From the NCBI GenBank assembly GCA_965207565.1, contig CBDBMQ010000033.1:186001-250000 (forward strand): a stretch of DNA of 64,000 bases, in the 5' to 3' direction. A program made the translations under genes and the position numbers. Source of the stretch: Bin80 sp965207565. GTDB taxonomy: Bacteria; Bacteroidota; Rhodothermia; Rhodothermales; Bin80. Within the stretch, counting starts at the first letter, position 1; each line of letters opens with the position of its first letter. Shown one piece after another: positions 27,902-37,118 of the stretch. The notes under the pieces were generated by a model. It was not told the origin of the DNA and did not search any database. It saw only the letters and a list, made by a program, of their open reading frames with translations.

Positions 27902-28900
27902 ATGTCTTCAAGATTCCTACTTGTAACTTTCTTCGCTCTATTTACGCTTTCAGCCAACGCACAGGATAATATTGCTTCCTTTGAGGGGCGGTGGGCGTTG
28001 CATTTACCCGGAGGAGCGGGCTGGCTTGAGGTCACCCATGACCAGGGCATCGTAGATGCGTCACTGCTTTGGTACGGTGGCAGTGTTCTTCCGGTAGCGA
28101 GTGCGAACGTCACCGGTGATCATTTGACGATAACAAGGACACAAACCGTTAATAGAGATTTAGAAGATGGGAGCCAGCGGAATCTCATCTTTACGAACAT
28201 GCTCACACTGCGGCCTGACGGGGATCGTCTGGCAGGCAGGGCTCAATTCCCGGATCATTCCGGGATCGGTAGCCAGATCATCGAATTTGAGGCAGAGCGA
28301 ATTCCGGAATTACCGCCCGCGCCGGACCGATCACAGGCAACCTACGGCGATCCGATTGAGCTGTTTAATGGCACGGATCTCACGGGGTGGAGTCTGATCA
28401 ATGATGAGCAGGTGAATGGTTTTAAGGCAGAGGACGGCATGCTGGTCAATGATCCGGTGCAGCCTGAAGACAGTGAGTATATCCGTTACGGGAATCTTCG
28501 CACGGATGCGACGTTCGAAGATTTTCGCCTCACCCTGGAGGTAAACATTCCAGAAGGTAGCAACAGCGGTGTCTATCTTCGGGGGATCTATGAAATCCAG
28601 GTGGCGGACACCTATGGGATGGATGCAGACAGCCATCACATGGGGGCACTCTACAGTAGAATTCAGCCGACGTCCACTGTGGAAAAGCCAGCGGGCGAAT
28701 GGCAATCTATGGATATTACACTCTATCAGCGTCATCTCACGGTCATTTTAAATGGCACCACGATTATTGACAATCAGCCGGTTCTCGGGGTAACGGGCGG
28801 GGCGATGACGGCGGATGAGGCTGCACCGGGGCCCATTTATCTTCAAGGGGATCATGGCCGTGTTCTGTACCGAAGCCTTGTCTTAACTCCAATCTTGTAA
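27902..28900 (+). CDS. Secreted DUF1080 (3-keto-disaccharide hydrolase-like) protein
   Basis: A 332-residue protein starting at the ATG at 27902, which gives the signal MSSRFLLVTFFALFTLSANAQ. The first 130 or so residues form a beta-rich domain. The second half is DUF1080: DPIELFNGTDLTGWSL, NLRTDATFEDFRLTLEVNIPEGSNSGVYLRGIYEIQVADTYG and a final GPIYLQGDHGRVLYRSLVL. DUF1080 proteins are concanavalin-like and some hydrolyse 3-keto-glycosides made by sugar dehydrogenases. This fits the Gfo/Idh/MocA gene immediately downstream (18 bp), which could generate the 3-keto sugar. The pathway link is inference from family knowledge and adjacency. Confidence 0.83.
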   Translation: MSSRFLLVTFFALFTLSANAQDNIASFEGRWALHLPGGAGWLEVTHDQGIVDASLLWYGGSVLPVASANVTGDHLTITRTQTVNRDLEDGSQRNLIFTNMLTLRPDGDRLAGRAQFPDHSGIGSQIIEFEAERIPELPPAPDRSQATYGDPIELFNGTDLTGWSLINDEQVNGFKAEDGMLVNDPVQPEDSEYIRYGNLRTDATFEDFRLTLEVNIPEGSNSGVYLRGIYEIQVADTYGMDADSHHMGALYSRIQPTSTVEKPAGEWQSMDITLYQRHLTVILNGTTIIDNQPVLGVTGGAMTADEAAPGPIYLQGDHGRVLYRSLVLTPIL

Positions 28901-28918
28901 CCGTATCCTTTATCAACT

Positions 28919-30247
28919 ATGGCACAGCGTTTTTTAGTTTCCAGACGAGATTTTATGCGTTCCAGCGCAATTGGCACAGCCGGGCTTGCGGTGGGAGCCC
29001 GACCATCTTTTGTTGCTCCGAGCGACCGTATTACAATCGGTATGATCGGTGCGGGTGCCAGAGCGCATGGGTTGGTTGAGTCTCTCAAAGCATTTCCCGA
29101 GGTTGAGATCGTGGCCGCCTGCGATGCCTACACCGGCCGCCTGGAGCGGATCAAGAGGCGTACGAATGGTCGGGCCGATACAATGGCAGACTATAGAGAG
29201 ATCATTTCCCGGGATGACATTGATGCGGTCGTGATTTCCAGCCCGGATCACTGGCATTACCAGCACTCGGTTGACTCGTTGAATGCGGGCAAGCACGCGT
29301 ACATAGAAAAGCCTATGACCTATTCCATCAAAGAGGGAGCAGGTATTATTGAGGCACAGAGAAGGAATAACCTTGCGGTGCAGGTGGGTAGTCCCGGCCC
29401 GAATGGCGTACTGGTTCAAAAGGCACGTCAAATGATTCAGGAGGGAAAGCTTGGCCAGGTCACAATGATTCGTGCAAGCACCAACCGGAATACTGCCTCG
29501 GGTGCATGGATTTACCCGATCCCACCAGACGCTTCCCCTGAAACGGTAGACTGGGATTTATTCCTCGGCTCTGCTCCCAAGCGGCCGTACAGCCCTGAAC
29601 GGTTCTTTCGCTGGCGATGCTACAAGGATTACTCTGGTGGTCTTTCCACGGATCTGTATGTCCACACATGCACTACGATCAACTATGTGATGGATGCCAA
29701 AATCCCCGAACTTGTGATGGCCATGGGGGATTTGTATCGGTGGACCCGTTCCCGGGATGTGCCGGATACGATCAATGCATCACTGAAGTATCCAGATGGC
29801 TTTATGGTGAATCTCAGTGGGACGTTTAACAATCAGGGAGGGAATTCAGGCGGCATGCGAATCTTGGGAACGGAAGGATCCCTGGTGTTTGGGGATGGGC
29901 TTCGCTTTATTCCCGAGCGGGTCAATGAGAGCAATGGCTGGATTACCGAAAGTTGGCCGAAGGCCTTGGCTGATGCGTACATTGCCGACCCTGCAATTCT
30001 CCATGAAGAAATGCCTTCCAGTCGCCCTCAGGCGACGGTTGCTGGCGAAGAAGTCTACTATCCAGAGGGAGAATCTTCCATGCATGTACATATTCGAGAA
30101 TGGCTCGACGCGATTCGCGATGGTAGTGCTACGAAGGAAGATGCAGAGGTGGGGCATCACGCTGCTGCATGTGCACACATGATCAATGCTTCGATTGAAA
30201 AGGAGAGGACGGTCGCCTGGGATGGGCAGAATTTGAGAACATACTAA
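28919..30247 (+). CDS. Gfo/Idh/MocA oxidoreductase with twin-arginine signal
   Basis: A 442-residue protein. A Tat-type signal (VSRRDFMRSSAIGTAGLAVGA) precedes the NAD(P)-binding Rossmann motif IGMIGAGARAHG. The conserved YIEKPMTYS (EKP motif) marks Gfo/Idh/MocA, and the C-terminal alpha/beta domain follows. Exported members carry their cofactor folded in the cytoplasm and are common next to glycan genes, where they can oxidise C3 of sugars. With the adjacent DUF1080 gene it suggests a 3-keto-glycoside cleavage step. The substrate is not known. The 110 bp after its stop hold no gene before rdgB. Confidence 0.88.
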   Translation: MAQRFLVSRRDFMRSSAIGTAGLAVGARPSFVAPSDRITIGMIGAGARAHGLVESLKAFPEVEIVAACDAYTGRLERIKRRTNGRADTMADYREIISRDDIDAVVISSPDHWHYQHSVDSLNAGKHAYIEKPMTYSIKEGAGIIEAQRRNNLAVQVGSPGPNGVLVQKARQMIQEGKLGQVTMIRASTNRNTASGAWIYPIPPDASPETVDWDLFLGSAPKRPYSPERFFRWRCYKDYSGGLSTDLYVHTCTTINYVMDAKIPELVMAMGDLYRWTRSRDVPDTINASLKYPDGFMVNLSGTFNNQGGNSGGMRILGTEGSLVFGDGLRFIPERVNESNGWITESWPKALADAYIADPAILHEEMPSSRPQATVAGEEVYYPEGESSMHVHIREWLDAIRDGSATKEDAEVGHHAAACAHMINASIEKERTVAWDGQNLRTY

Positions 30248-30357
30248 CCCAGTCTCAGCATAAAAAAATTACGGGTGCACGTTCTGTGAGGCTAAGAGGT
30301 TGGGTTTGTGGTATTTCTGAACGGGTTGCGACTGTATAATCTGGGTTATTCATAAAT

Positions 30358-30957
30358 ATGGTGCCCGCTTGCTCTCCTCTACAGTTAGTTTTGGCTACGC
30401 GGAATCCTCATAAAGCAGCCGAACTGAAACTGCTGCTGGCTGCTGCACCTTTTGAGATCCTTGATTTATCTACTTTTCCAGATACTCCTCCAGTCGATGA
30501 GACCGCTCCCACTCTCAAAGGAAATGCAGCACTGAAAGCTTTGAGTGCTCAGAAACATACTGGGTTTTGGGCACTTGGGGATGATACGGGTCTCTATATC
30601 GATGCATTGGACGGGCGCCCCGGTGTACACTCGGCCCGCTTTGCGGGTGAACAGGCTGACGCGAAAGCGAACCAGACCTTGGTACTTGAGCTACTCGCCA
30701 ATAAGTCAGATCGCACGGCCCGGTTTATTACCATACTGGCCCTGGCACATCCTGAAGGCCTTCATTACTTTGAAGGACATCTCAATGGATGTATTGCACG
30801 GTCTGCCTTGTCCACCCGAGGCTTTGGCTACGAGTCAATCTTTATTCCAGAGGGGTTCGACGTCAGCCTTGCGCAGCTATCCAGAGAAGAGAAAAACAGA
30901 GTCAGCCATCGGGCGCAGGGGGCAACAAGGTTGGTGAATTTTATCAGCAAACTGTAG
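30358..30957 (+). CDS. rdgB: RdgB/HAM1 non-canonical purine NTP pyrophosphatase
   Basis: A 199-residue protein, normal length for the family. Signatures are LVLATRNPHKAAELKLLL at the N-terminus, GDDTGLYIDALDGRPGVHSARFAG in the centre (acidic metal site) and a C-terminal SREEKNRVSHRAQ that contacts the nucleobase. It hydrolyses dITP, dXTP and ITP to monophosphates, removing damaged purines from the pool; it is cytoplasmic. A strong intrinsic terminator follows its stop. The gene is a conserved housekeeping one and marks the end of the glycan region. Confidence 0.93.
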   Translation: MVPACSPLQLVLATRNPHKAAELKLLLAAAPFEILDLSTFPDTPPVDETAPTLKGNAALKALSAQKHTGFWALGDDTGLYIDALDGRPGVHSARFAGEQADAKANQTLVLELLANKSDRTARFITILALAHPEGLHYFEGHLNGCIARSALSTRGFGYESIFIPEGFDVSLAQLSREEKNRVSHRAQGATRLVNFISKL

Positions 30958-31002
30958 GCTAGCCTGAATTCCCAAACCGGAGTAGATCGTGACACTGCGA
31001 GT

Positions 31003-31032
31003 CCCCGAAGTGATCATATTCGGGGGTTTTTT
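31003..31032 (+). terminator. Intrinsic terminator after rdgB
   Basis: CCCCGAA (31003-31009) pairs with TTCGGGG (31019-31025) around a 9-base loop, followed by a T run from 31027 to 31032. It lies about 45 bp after the rdgB stop and should end transcription of that gene. Confidence 0.85.
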
Positions 31033-31145
31033 CCACTATTTCTTGACTTATCGTCATTTATTATGTGATTGTAATTTATATAATCACTTTTCCTCTACGT
31101 ACTTCCCTCTGGCCCCTCTCTTCCTCTAAACAGTGATTTGTCTGG

Positions 31146-33811
31146 GAATTCCGGCCATCTACCCCTGCCTTGTACTCAGAAAAAAGACTGGACAATGGGG
31201 GTTCTTCGGTTTATGTAGGCGAATTTTCCTGAGTTCTTGTCCGACAAGGTACGACCGATTTCGCGCATTTTTCTGAGGTTGAGCGTCTGGCACTGCGATT
31301 TTCCGTGTTTTTCGCGTTCTGGAACAAGCGAGATCTCGCAGACACGACATTCTTCTGTAGCCTGCACACAGCAAGGGTATGAAGCTTTCGGGCGCTCAGG
31401 GAGGGAACAGCAGATCAGGAGGGAGCAATGGAGCACGTTGGCTGCTATGGAGGCGGACGCTCCACCAAGTCAAAGAAGCCCCCCAACTCCTCATAGGCGA
31501 TGGCACGCATTTGAAGGTTTGCATAGCCGCGCCACATGATGGTGTGCCCGGGCGGTGGATCGTGTTTGCGATTCATGTAGCCGCCCATCATGGCCACCAG
31601 TAAGATGGCCGAGGGCAGGCTGGTGGGGACCGCAAGGCCATAGCTACGGGCGTAAACCTTCATCATCTCTAACTCGGACTCTCGAAAGAATACGTCCATG
31701 TCCAAGTCCGCGTCCACACGCCCCAAAAGCGTCATCAACATGATTCGCCACGCCGTGACCATGTGCAGGGTGATCGCCCGGTGCAAAGAGCCCGCCTTCT
31801 GCATCCGCAACTTCTCCACCTTGCAGCCACTCTTGAGCACCCGGAAGGTGTCTTCCACACGCCAGCGCAACTGGTAATATTCTACCATCTGCTTCGCCTG
31901 CTCCGGGCTTGTGATGGGTTGCGTGGTCAACAGATACCATTCAATCCGCGTTGCATTTTCCGGCGGATTGAGTTCACGCAGATGAATTCCCCAGACCTCC
32001 ATGGGGGCTTGCGTACGGTCCCTGGTCGGAGGTAGAGTCACGTTGCAATACCGCAACTCCATCCGGGCATTTCGTGCCGGACGACCTTTATGAGTGACCC
32101 GCCCCGACTTCATCCGACGACTCAACTGCTCCACCGACAACTCCATCACATCCGCAGGCGACCCCTTTCGCATCGCCTTAAATAATCGCCCCTCGTCTGT
32201 ATTCAGCTTCCGGTCGTGCTTGGCCCGAACCAATAGATGCGTCCGCTTCAGCGTCCGATGCGCAGACAAAATCTCGAACGCATCCGCTTCCCGATCCATC
32301 ACACAAACCACCTTGGTCTTGCGTGGCAGCGTCTCGGCTGCCTCGTCAATGTCAGACAGACCGTGTAGCCAACTTTGGGTTTTTGGGTTCTCTGTCCCAT
32401 AGGCACATCGCAACACCCCCAACGGTAACCCCTCGTCATTCAGGGCGATCGTTGCATGCAGACACACCCCGCGGGCTTTCGCAGAGGTCTGGTTCTGTCC
32501 AATGATATCCAGTCCCTCGGTGTCCGAACGCGTACTGTATGAGATCTTGGTTCCGTCCTGAACACACAAAACCGTCTCCTGGGTTCGCATTCGCTCAATC
32601 GTCCGCTGGCGATGCGGGAACAGAATCTGTGCCGGGGTGATCCCACGTTCGTCGGCCCTCTCCCAAAAACGCCAGTAGGCCCGAACGTCCTTGATATTTC
32701 GCTCGGGGGTTGTGGTGACAGGATTGCCCATCGTCTTTGCCGCTAACTCCGCGTTTTTTACCAAACGCACATTGAGACGCCGATCCCCGAGATCCGCACC
32801 ACCAAACTCCTGTTCCGCCCACCGATCGCTGTCCAGACCTGCGCCCACCTCCAGCCGAGGGCGCAATTCCACATACGGCACGGCCAAGTGCGTGCGCCAG
32901 TTTGGATCCAGTTCATAGGCAAATACTTTTTTCTGCGGGCGCGTGCGTGTCTTCGAGGGTGCATGGCGGCCCCGCCCCTGCGTGAGTCCCAAATATCGGA
33001 ATCCCGCCGCTCGAAAACAAGTCCCCTCCTGATCGGGTCCCACAAAGGTCTCTACCACATAGGGGGAATACCCATACGTTGCCATAAAATCGGAGGGCAA
33101 GCGCCGCAGCACTCGTCCCAACGCGTGGCTCGCCAGGTTCTTGCAGAACACGTCTGGTCGAATCAGAAAACGACTCAGGTTCACCACACGGTTCAAATTC
33201 TCCGCGCGCTTTGGATGATCCCACGCCATCCATTGATCCCGAGCCTTGAGATACAACGCCGCAGCAGAAAAACCGACCACCCCCAGTTCGCCATGCGAAC
33301 TCCGAATCAGGTAGCGCTGCTGCGCGCCCGCAAAGGTGGTGCTCCCCTGTGGATGCTCCGCATCCAGAAGTGTATTCCAGATCGCTCGATCCCCCGAATC
33401 GGTGACCAAAATAATCTCCAAATCCTTGATCTCACGGACATCCGTGGGGACATCCAACGCCTTCGGAACCGGTTCATCCAATAGACGGGGACCGCGGACA
33501 AACGACGCGGTTTGTGGCTTCGGTAGAGAAAAGTGCCCCTCCGATTCCAGTAACACTAATGCCTTCATGCAACCCGAAAGCCGATGGCCTCCCTGAGCAT
33601 TCACGAAATTGAACTGCGCACACACAATGCGCCCCAAAGCTCGACGACTCTTGTCTTGATGTGACGCCACCGTTGTCGACAATGCCGGAAGAGCATTACG
33701 CAGTACTGTAAGTATCGCGGATTGTGCTTGCATATTGCTAAACTAAGCAATAGGAAAGCCATTGTCAAGTCCCTCCTAAACGTACAGAGCAGGGGTAGCG
33801 CGGGCGAATTC
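31146..33811. mobile_element. IS4-type insertion sequence with DruA-fused transposase
   Basis: A single-gene element of about 2.67 kb. Two imperfect 30-bp inverted repeats (31146-31175 and 33782-33811) begin with GAATTC, share CTACCCCTGC near the middle and end in GTAC; about 21 of 30 positions match. The transposase runs leftward between them. I could not find a convincing target-site duplication, so the exact ends are uncertain by a few bases. About 270 bp between the left repeat and the transposase stop hold no recognised gene. Confidence 0.7.
31445..33733 (-). CDS. IS4 (Tn5-like) transposase with N-terminal DruA/DUF4338 domain
   Basis: A 762-residue fusion. Residues about 1-290 match DUF4338, the domain of the Druantia protein DruA: LGVVGFSAAALYLKARDQWMAWD, ENLNRVVNLSRFLI, LASHALGRVLRRLPSDF, ETFVGPDQEGTCFRAAGFRYLGLTQGRGR. 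The rest is an IS4-family, Tn5-like transposase: WAEQEFGGADLGDRRLNVRLVK (DNA-binding region), then Asp in CVQDGTKISY, Asp in VCVMDREADAF and Glu in YQLRWRVEDTFRVLKSG as the DDE triad. All three catalytic residues appear intact, so the element may be active. The role of the DruA part in transposition is unknown. Its product would act on the element's own ends at 31146-31175 and 33782-33811. Confidence 0.85.
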   Translation of the reverse strand: MQAQSAILTVLRNALPALSTTVASHQDKSRRALGRIVCAQFNFVNAQGGHRLSGCMKALVLLESEGHFSLPKPQTASFVRGPRLLDEPVPKALDVPTDVREIKDLEIILVTDSGDRAIWNTLLDAEHPQGSTTFAGAQQRYLIRSSHGELGVVGFSAAALYLKARDQWMAWDHPKRAENLNRVVNLSRFLIRPDVFCKNLASHALGRVLRRLPSDFMATYGYSPYVVETFVGPDQEGTCFRAAGFRYLGLTQGRGRHAPSKTRTRPQKKVFAYELDPNWRTHLAVPYVELRPRLEVGAGLDSDRWAEQEFGGADLGDRRLNVRLVKNAELAAKTMGNPVTTTPERNIKDVRAYWRFWERADERGITPAQILFPHRQRTIERMRTQETVLCVQDGTKISYSTRSDTEGLDIIGQNQTSAKARGVCLHATIALNDEGLPLGVLRCAYGTENPKTQSWLHGLSDIDEAAETLPRKTKVVCVMDREADAFEILSAHRTLKRTHLLVRAKHDRKLNTDEGRLFKAMRKGSPADVMELSVEQLSRRMKSGRVTHKGRPARNARMELRYCNVTLPPTRDRTQAPMEVWGIHLRELNPPENATRIEWYLLTTQPITSPEQAKQMVEYYQLRWRVEDTFRVLKSGCKVEKLRMQKAGSLHRAITLHMVTAWRIMLMTLLGRVDADLDMDVFFRESELEMMKVYARSYGLAVPTSLPSAILLVAMMGGYMNRKHDPPPGHTIMWRGYANLQMRAIAYEELGGFFDLVERPPP

Positions 33812-33891
33812 TACTGCCACAGCCCAACTTTGCCTTTCAGGCTTAAAATTTACTGATTTTCCGTCTTTTTTCCGTACCGAATCCTGTCTGA

Positions 33892-33914
33892 GGGCCTTCA
33901 CTGGCCCTTTTTTT
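33892..33914 (+). terminator. Intrinsic terminator upstream of the IS1634 transposase
   Basis: GGGCC (33892-33896) and GGCCC (33903-33907) form a short GC-rich hairpin with loop TTCACT, followed by seven T (33908-33914). No plus-strand gene precedes it here, so it probably insulates the transposase from read-through transcription of the chromosome, a common strategy of insertion sequences. Confidence 0.75.
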
Positions 33915-34004
33915 GTCTAAAAAGTCGTTGTAGTGCTATTAGTAGCGGGAACCTTCTGCCCCATACCCCGTTCCAATAACTCAATACCAAACTCTCCTCC
34001 CCTC

Positions 34005-35888
34005 ATGTTCATTCGTACACGAAACTATACCACCAAAAACGGCCAACAACGCCGCAGCTTTGCACTCGTCCAAGCCCAGCGTGTGAACGGAAAACCCCGC
34101 AATATCACACTACTCAACCTTGGCAAAGACTTCAACATTGCAGAGGAAGATTGGCGGGAACTCACCCAACAGGTCGTTGCACGTCTCAAAGGGCAAACGC
34201 GGCTGCCCTACAAGGAAGACGACCAAGACTTTCAGAATGCGGTGGATGACATCGTTGAGCGACTTCAGGACAACGACTATGATGTCTACGCAAAGCCGCC
34301 CGATACCCGGGACACGATCCTTACGGATGAAATTCGTCATCGTGATTCCCGCACGGTCGCAGGAGAGCGTCTGGCGGTGGAGGCCATGGAATGCTTGGGC
34401 ATCCCAGAGATTTTACGCACCCTCAATTTCTCCGAAACCCACGTTCAACTTGCCTGTGCGATGATCGTCGGACGCATGCTGAACCCGGGCAGTGACCGTG
34501 CCACGCATCAGTGGATGGTCAACTCTTCCAGTATCCTGGAAATTCTTGAACTCAACGTGCCGTGTCTGAACTCCTTGTACCGATGCTCGGATGAGTTGCA
34601 CAAGCATTCTCATGAGATCATGGATCGTCTCTATGGAAACACAAAGGAGTTGTTTGATTGTGATGAGACTCTCATCTTTTATGATTTGACGAACACCTTT
34701 TATCATGGTCAGGAAAAGGGGGAGTTGTTACGGTATGGACGCAGTAAGCAGAAGCGCAATGATTGTCCTCTGGTCACGCTGGCCCTGACCTTGGATGGGT
34801 CGGGCTTCCCGCGCAGTGCGGAGATTTTACCCGGCAATGTGGGGGAACCCGGTACACTCAAGCAAGCCATTGAGAACTTGAAGGGTGCAACGCCAACGGT
34901 CATTATGGATGCAGGCATTGCGACCGAGAAGAATATTGCGTACTTGAAAAAAAAGAAGCTGAATTGGATCTGTGTTCAGCGGACCCAAGCCTCTGCGGTG
35001 CCCACTCGGGAGGCGGATCAGGCGTTTGAGACGGCAGGTGGAGTTAAGATCCGAGCTTGGGAGTTCTCCGAAACGCAAGAGAATGAACCGAACGAAGGGA
35101 AATCGGAAGAGAGTGAACTGGAAGACCAGGAGCGATTCGTGTATGTGCACAGTGAAGCCCGACAGGCCACCGAGGAGCAGATCCTTGAAACGAAATGTGC
35201 AGACTATGAAGAGGCGCTCACCAAGCTCCATGAAGGACTTTCCAAGCCCAAGTATCTAAAAAACTATGAGAAGGTGCTCGTGAAAATCGGTCGTCTGCGA
35301 GAAAAATACAAGAAGGTGAGCCACACCTATCAAGTGACGGTCACGAGAAAAAAGGGAACCAAACATGCCGAGAGTGTGCGCTTTACCAAGCTTGAAGTGC
35401 ATGAAGACAGACTCCTGGCCGCAGGAGGGTATATTCTGCGTACCAGCCTTATCGACTGGCCGTTGGAAGATGTGGCACGCGCCTACTGGCGACTTACGGA
35501 GATTGAGAACAGCTTCCGGGTGATGAAGTCGGACCTGGGTTTACGACCGATTTATCACAGTAAAGATGAACGAATTGAAGGACATTTATTCATCACCGTG
35601 CTGGCCTATCATGTGGCTCATTCGGTTCGTACCAAACTCAAGAAAGATGGCATCCATGACAGCTGGGATACCATTCGCAACGAGCTCAACAAGGTCAAAC
35701 GAATTACGACCGTGCTGCCCAAAAGCAGGTACCGCTATATCCTCACCAACGTAGATCAGGATCTAACGCCGAGATTAGAGAAGATCTTCCTGCATCTGGG
35801 ATTCAACTATGATCCTGATGCGACCAGAACGAAACAGGAATACACGGATCCGAAGGTGCCCCCAAATCAACCGCCTCCTGATTCATGA
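34005..35888 (+). CDS. IS1634-family transposase
   Basis: A 627-residue protein starting at the ATG at 34005 (MFIRTRNYTTKNGQQRRSF, the usual IS1634 start), which follows the terminator by 90 bp. The catalytic triad appears as Asp in IFYDLTNTFY, Asp in VIMDAGIATEKN and Glu in YWRLTEIENSFRVMKSDLGLRPIYH. Family members use a DDE RNase H fold. The reading frame is intact and full length, so transposition competence is plausible. An earlier in-frame start at 33933 is less likely because it lies only 19 bp from the terminator. Confidence 0.9.
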   Translation: MFIRTRNYTTKNGQQRRSFALVQAQRVNGKPRNITLLNLGKDFNIAEEDWRELTQQVVARLKGQTRLPYKEDDQDFQNAVDDIVERLQDNDYDVYAKPPDTRDTILTDEIRHRDSRTVAGERLAVEAMECLGIPEILRTLNFSETHVQLACAMIVGRMLNPGSDRATHQWMVNSSSILEILELNVPCLNSLYRCSDELHKHSHEIMDRLYGNTKELFDCDETLIFYDLTNTFYHGQEKGELLRYGRSKQKRNDCPLVTLALTLDGSGFPRSAEILPGNVGEPGTLKQAIENLKGATPTVIMDAGIATEKNIAYLKKKKLNWICVQRTQASAVPTREADQAFETAGGVKIRAWEFSETQENEPNEGKSEESELEDQERFVYVHSEARQATEEQILETKCADYEEALTKLHEGLSKPKYLKNYEKVLVKIGRLREKYKKVSHTYQVTVTRKKGTKHAESVRFTKLEVHEDRLLAAGGYILRTSLIDWPLEDVARAYWRLTEIENSFRVMKSDLGLRPIYHSKDERIEGHLFITVLAYHVAHSVRTKLKKDGIHDSWDTIRNELNKVKRITTVLPKSRYRYILTNVDQDLTPRLEKIFLHLGFNYDPDATRTKQEYTDPKVPPNQPPPDS

Positions 35889-36145
35889 ACTGTCGAAATC
35901 GTTCCTTCGTGTTGAAAAAAGAAACTCCAAGTGGAGCAGCAAAAGTTGTGTCCGGCCAGGAGAACTGGAGGCAGATCGGCAGAGGAGGAGGGCGGCAAAC
36001 CCAGCAAAAACCAATGCCTGAACCTCCCTAAACCTTTCCCAACCCATTTGGGAAATTACAAAGTCCGGAATCCCTCGAAAAAATATCCCGCAATCGGGAA
36101 TGTGGAAGATCCGTATTTTTATGACACTACAATTGGCGAAGTTGG

Positions 36146-37063
36146 GATTCGAATCTTTGATCCTCTGACCGAATAATCTCGATGCGCAACAGCGTTCACA
36201 ATTGCCTCCTGAATGGCATGGATGTCATATTGGGGATAGTCTATGCGCCCAACTGGCTTCCGGGCTGGTTTCAGCATAAATCGATTGACAAATTTTATCG
36301 CCCCTTCAATTTGCACATCCATAGTGCCTTTGATCTGCTCCGTGTGTACTAAATCGTCAGATGTCAGGTGGATGCTTCGATAAACGGCAGCTTCAATGTA
36401 TGTTAAGGGCAAATGGTTTTGGGGCATCTTACCAAAGGCCAGTAGACCAGCTACTGTTGGGTGTATAACATCACCTCGAGCCTTTGTGGCTATTTCCGTA
36501 TTCAGTAGCAGGTCATGCCAAGAAATTGTTTTAGGTGCACTTCCAAAATAACGGTCAAGTTTGTTTTGGTCAAGATCATTGATCGTTGCAGTTGGGATCG
36601 GTTGTTCGTCAAAAACAAAGTCACGGCCCCGCTCCTGGAATAATCTTGAAAGTAGCGATCCAGTAAGAATTTGCTTGCTTGATCCCACGCGTTCGTAATG
36701 ACGCCCACTCTTGGTTGCGTGTACAAATAATCCACGGTGAATCTCGACCAGAATAATGACAGCATCTTTATTATCAGGGCGCAGAAGTTGCTCTCTGTGT
36801 AGGATTGGCCGAATCGGGGGATTGCAATTGTTGGTGGCCACATTTATGATCCAATCTTCAACATCCCTGAGTCGGTCATTTGGAAGTCCGCGAACGATTC
36901 CATCATCGTCCACACCGAGAAGAATCGTGCCACCCTCGGCGTTCGCGAAGGCAACCATCTCGTCGGCAATTGCTTCAGTATCGGGGGATTGCACGCCTCT
37001 CGTTTCAAGGGTCACTTCCTTAAACTCAGTTCGTGAATCTTCACCTACTTTTAGGTCTAATGA
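36146..37063 (-). pseudogene. AlbA_2/Schlafen-type ATP-binding protein, truncated at both ends
   Basis: The frame encodes LKVGEDSRTEFKE (upstream of the GTG at 37015) then ADEMVAFANAEGGTILLGVDDDG, the AlbA_2 (Schlafen AlbA_2/COG2865) domain, followed by the GHKL-like middle region ending in AIQEAIVNAVAHRDYSVRGSKIRI. Homologues continue past this point; here the frame runs into the IS1634 end at about 36146 and stops within 10 codons. At the 5' end there is no ATG, GTG or TTG before an in-frame stop, and the coding match is lost near 37053-37063, where the IS110-type element begins. So the 5' and 3' ends were each cut by a different insertion. The intact family is often linked with anti-phage or regulatory roles. 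Confidence 0.8.
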
Positions 37064-37118
37064 AAAAGCGGGGCGCTATCTTCCCGCGTCGTTTCCCATT
37101 CATTAGATCTTCGTTTTC

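Larger units (their letters stand above)
33823..36146. mobile_element. IS1634-family insertion sequence
   Basis: Proposed limits are the inverted repeats CCCAACTTTGCC (33823-33834) and GGCGAAGTTGGG (36135-36146), which match at 11 of 12 positions. The transposase lies between them on the plus strand. The right end sits exactly where the AlbA_2-type gene loses its reading frame, so this insertion truncated that gene. A hairpin (36035-36055, TTTCCCAA and TTGGGAAA) lies near the right end. No target duplication was found; the left side abuts the IS4 element, suggesting later rearrangement. Confidence 0.65.

Noticed and set aside
31445..33733. Druantia defence system
   Set aside because: Only a DruA-type domain is present, fused to a transposase between inverted repeats; no DruB to DruE genes are nearby.
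31146..33811. Target-site duplication of the IS4 element
   Set aside because: I compared 9-bp flanks at several possible boundaries and found no matching pair.
36035..36055. Hairpin TTTCCCAA...TTGGGAAA as a terminator
   Set aside because: The stem is visible but no T run follows in either direction, so I list it only as part of the IS1634 right end.
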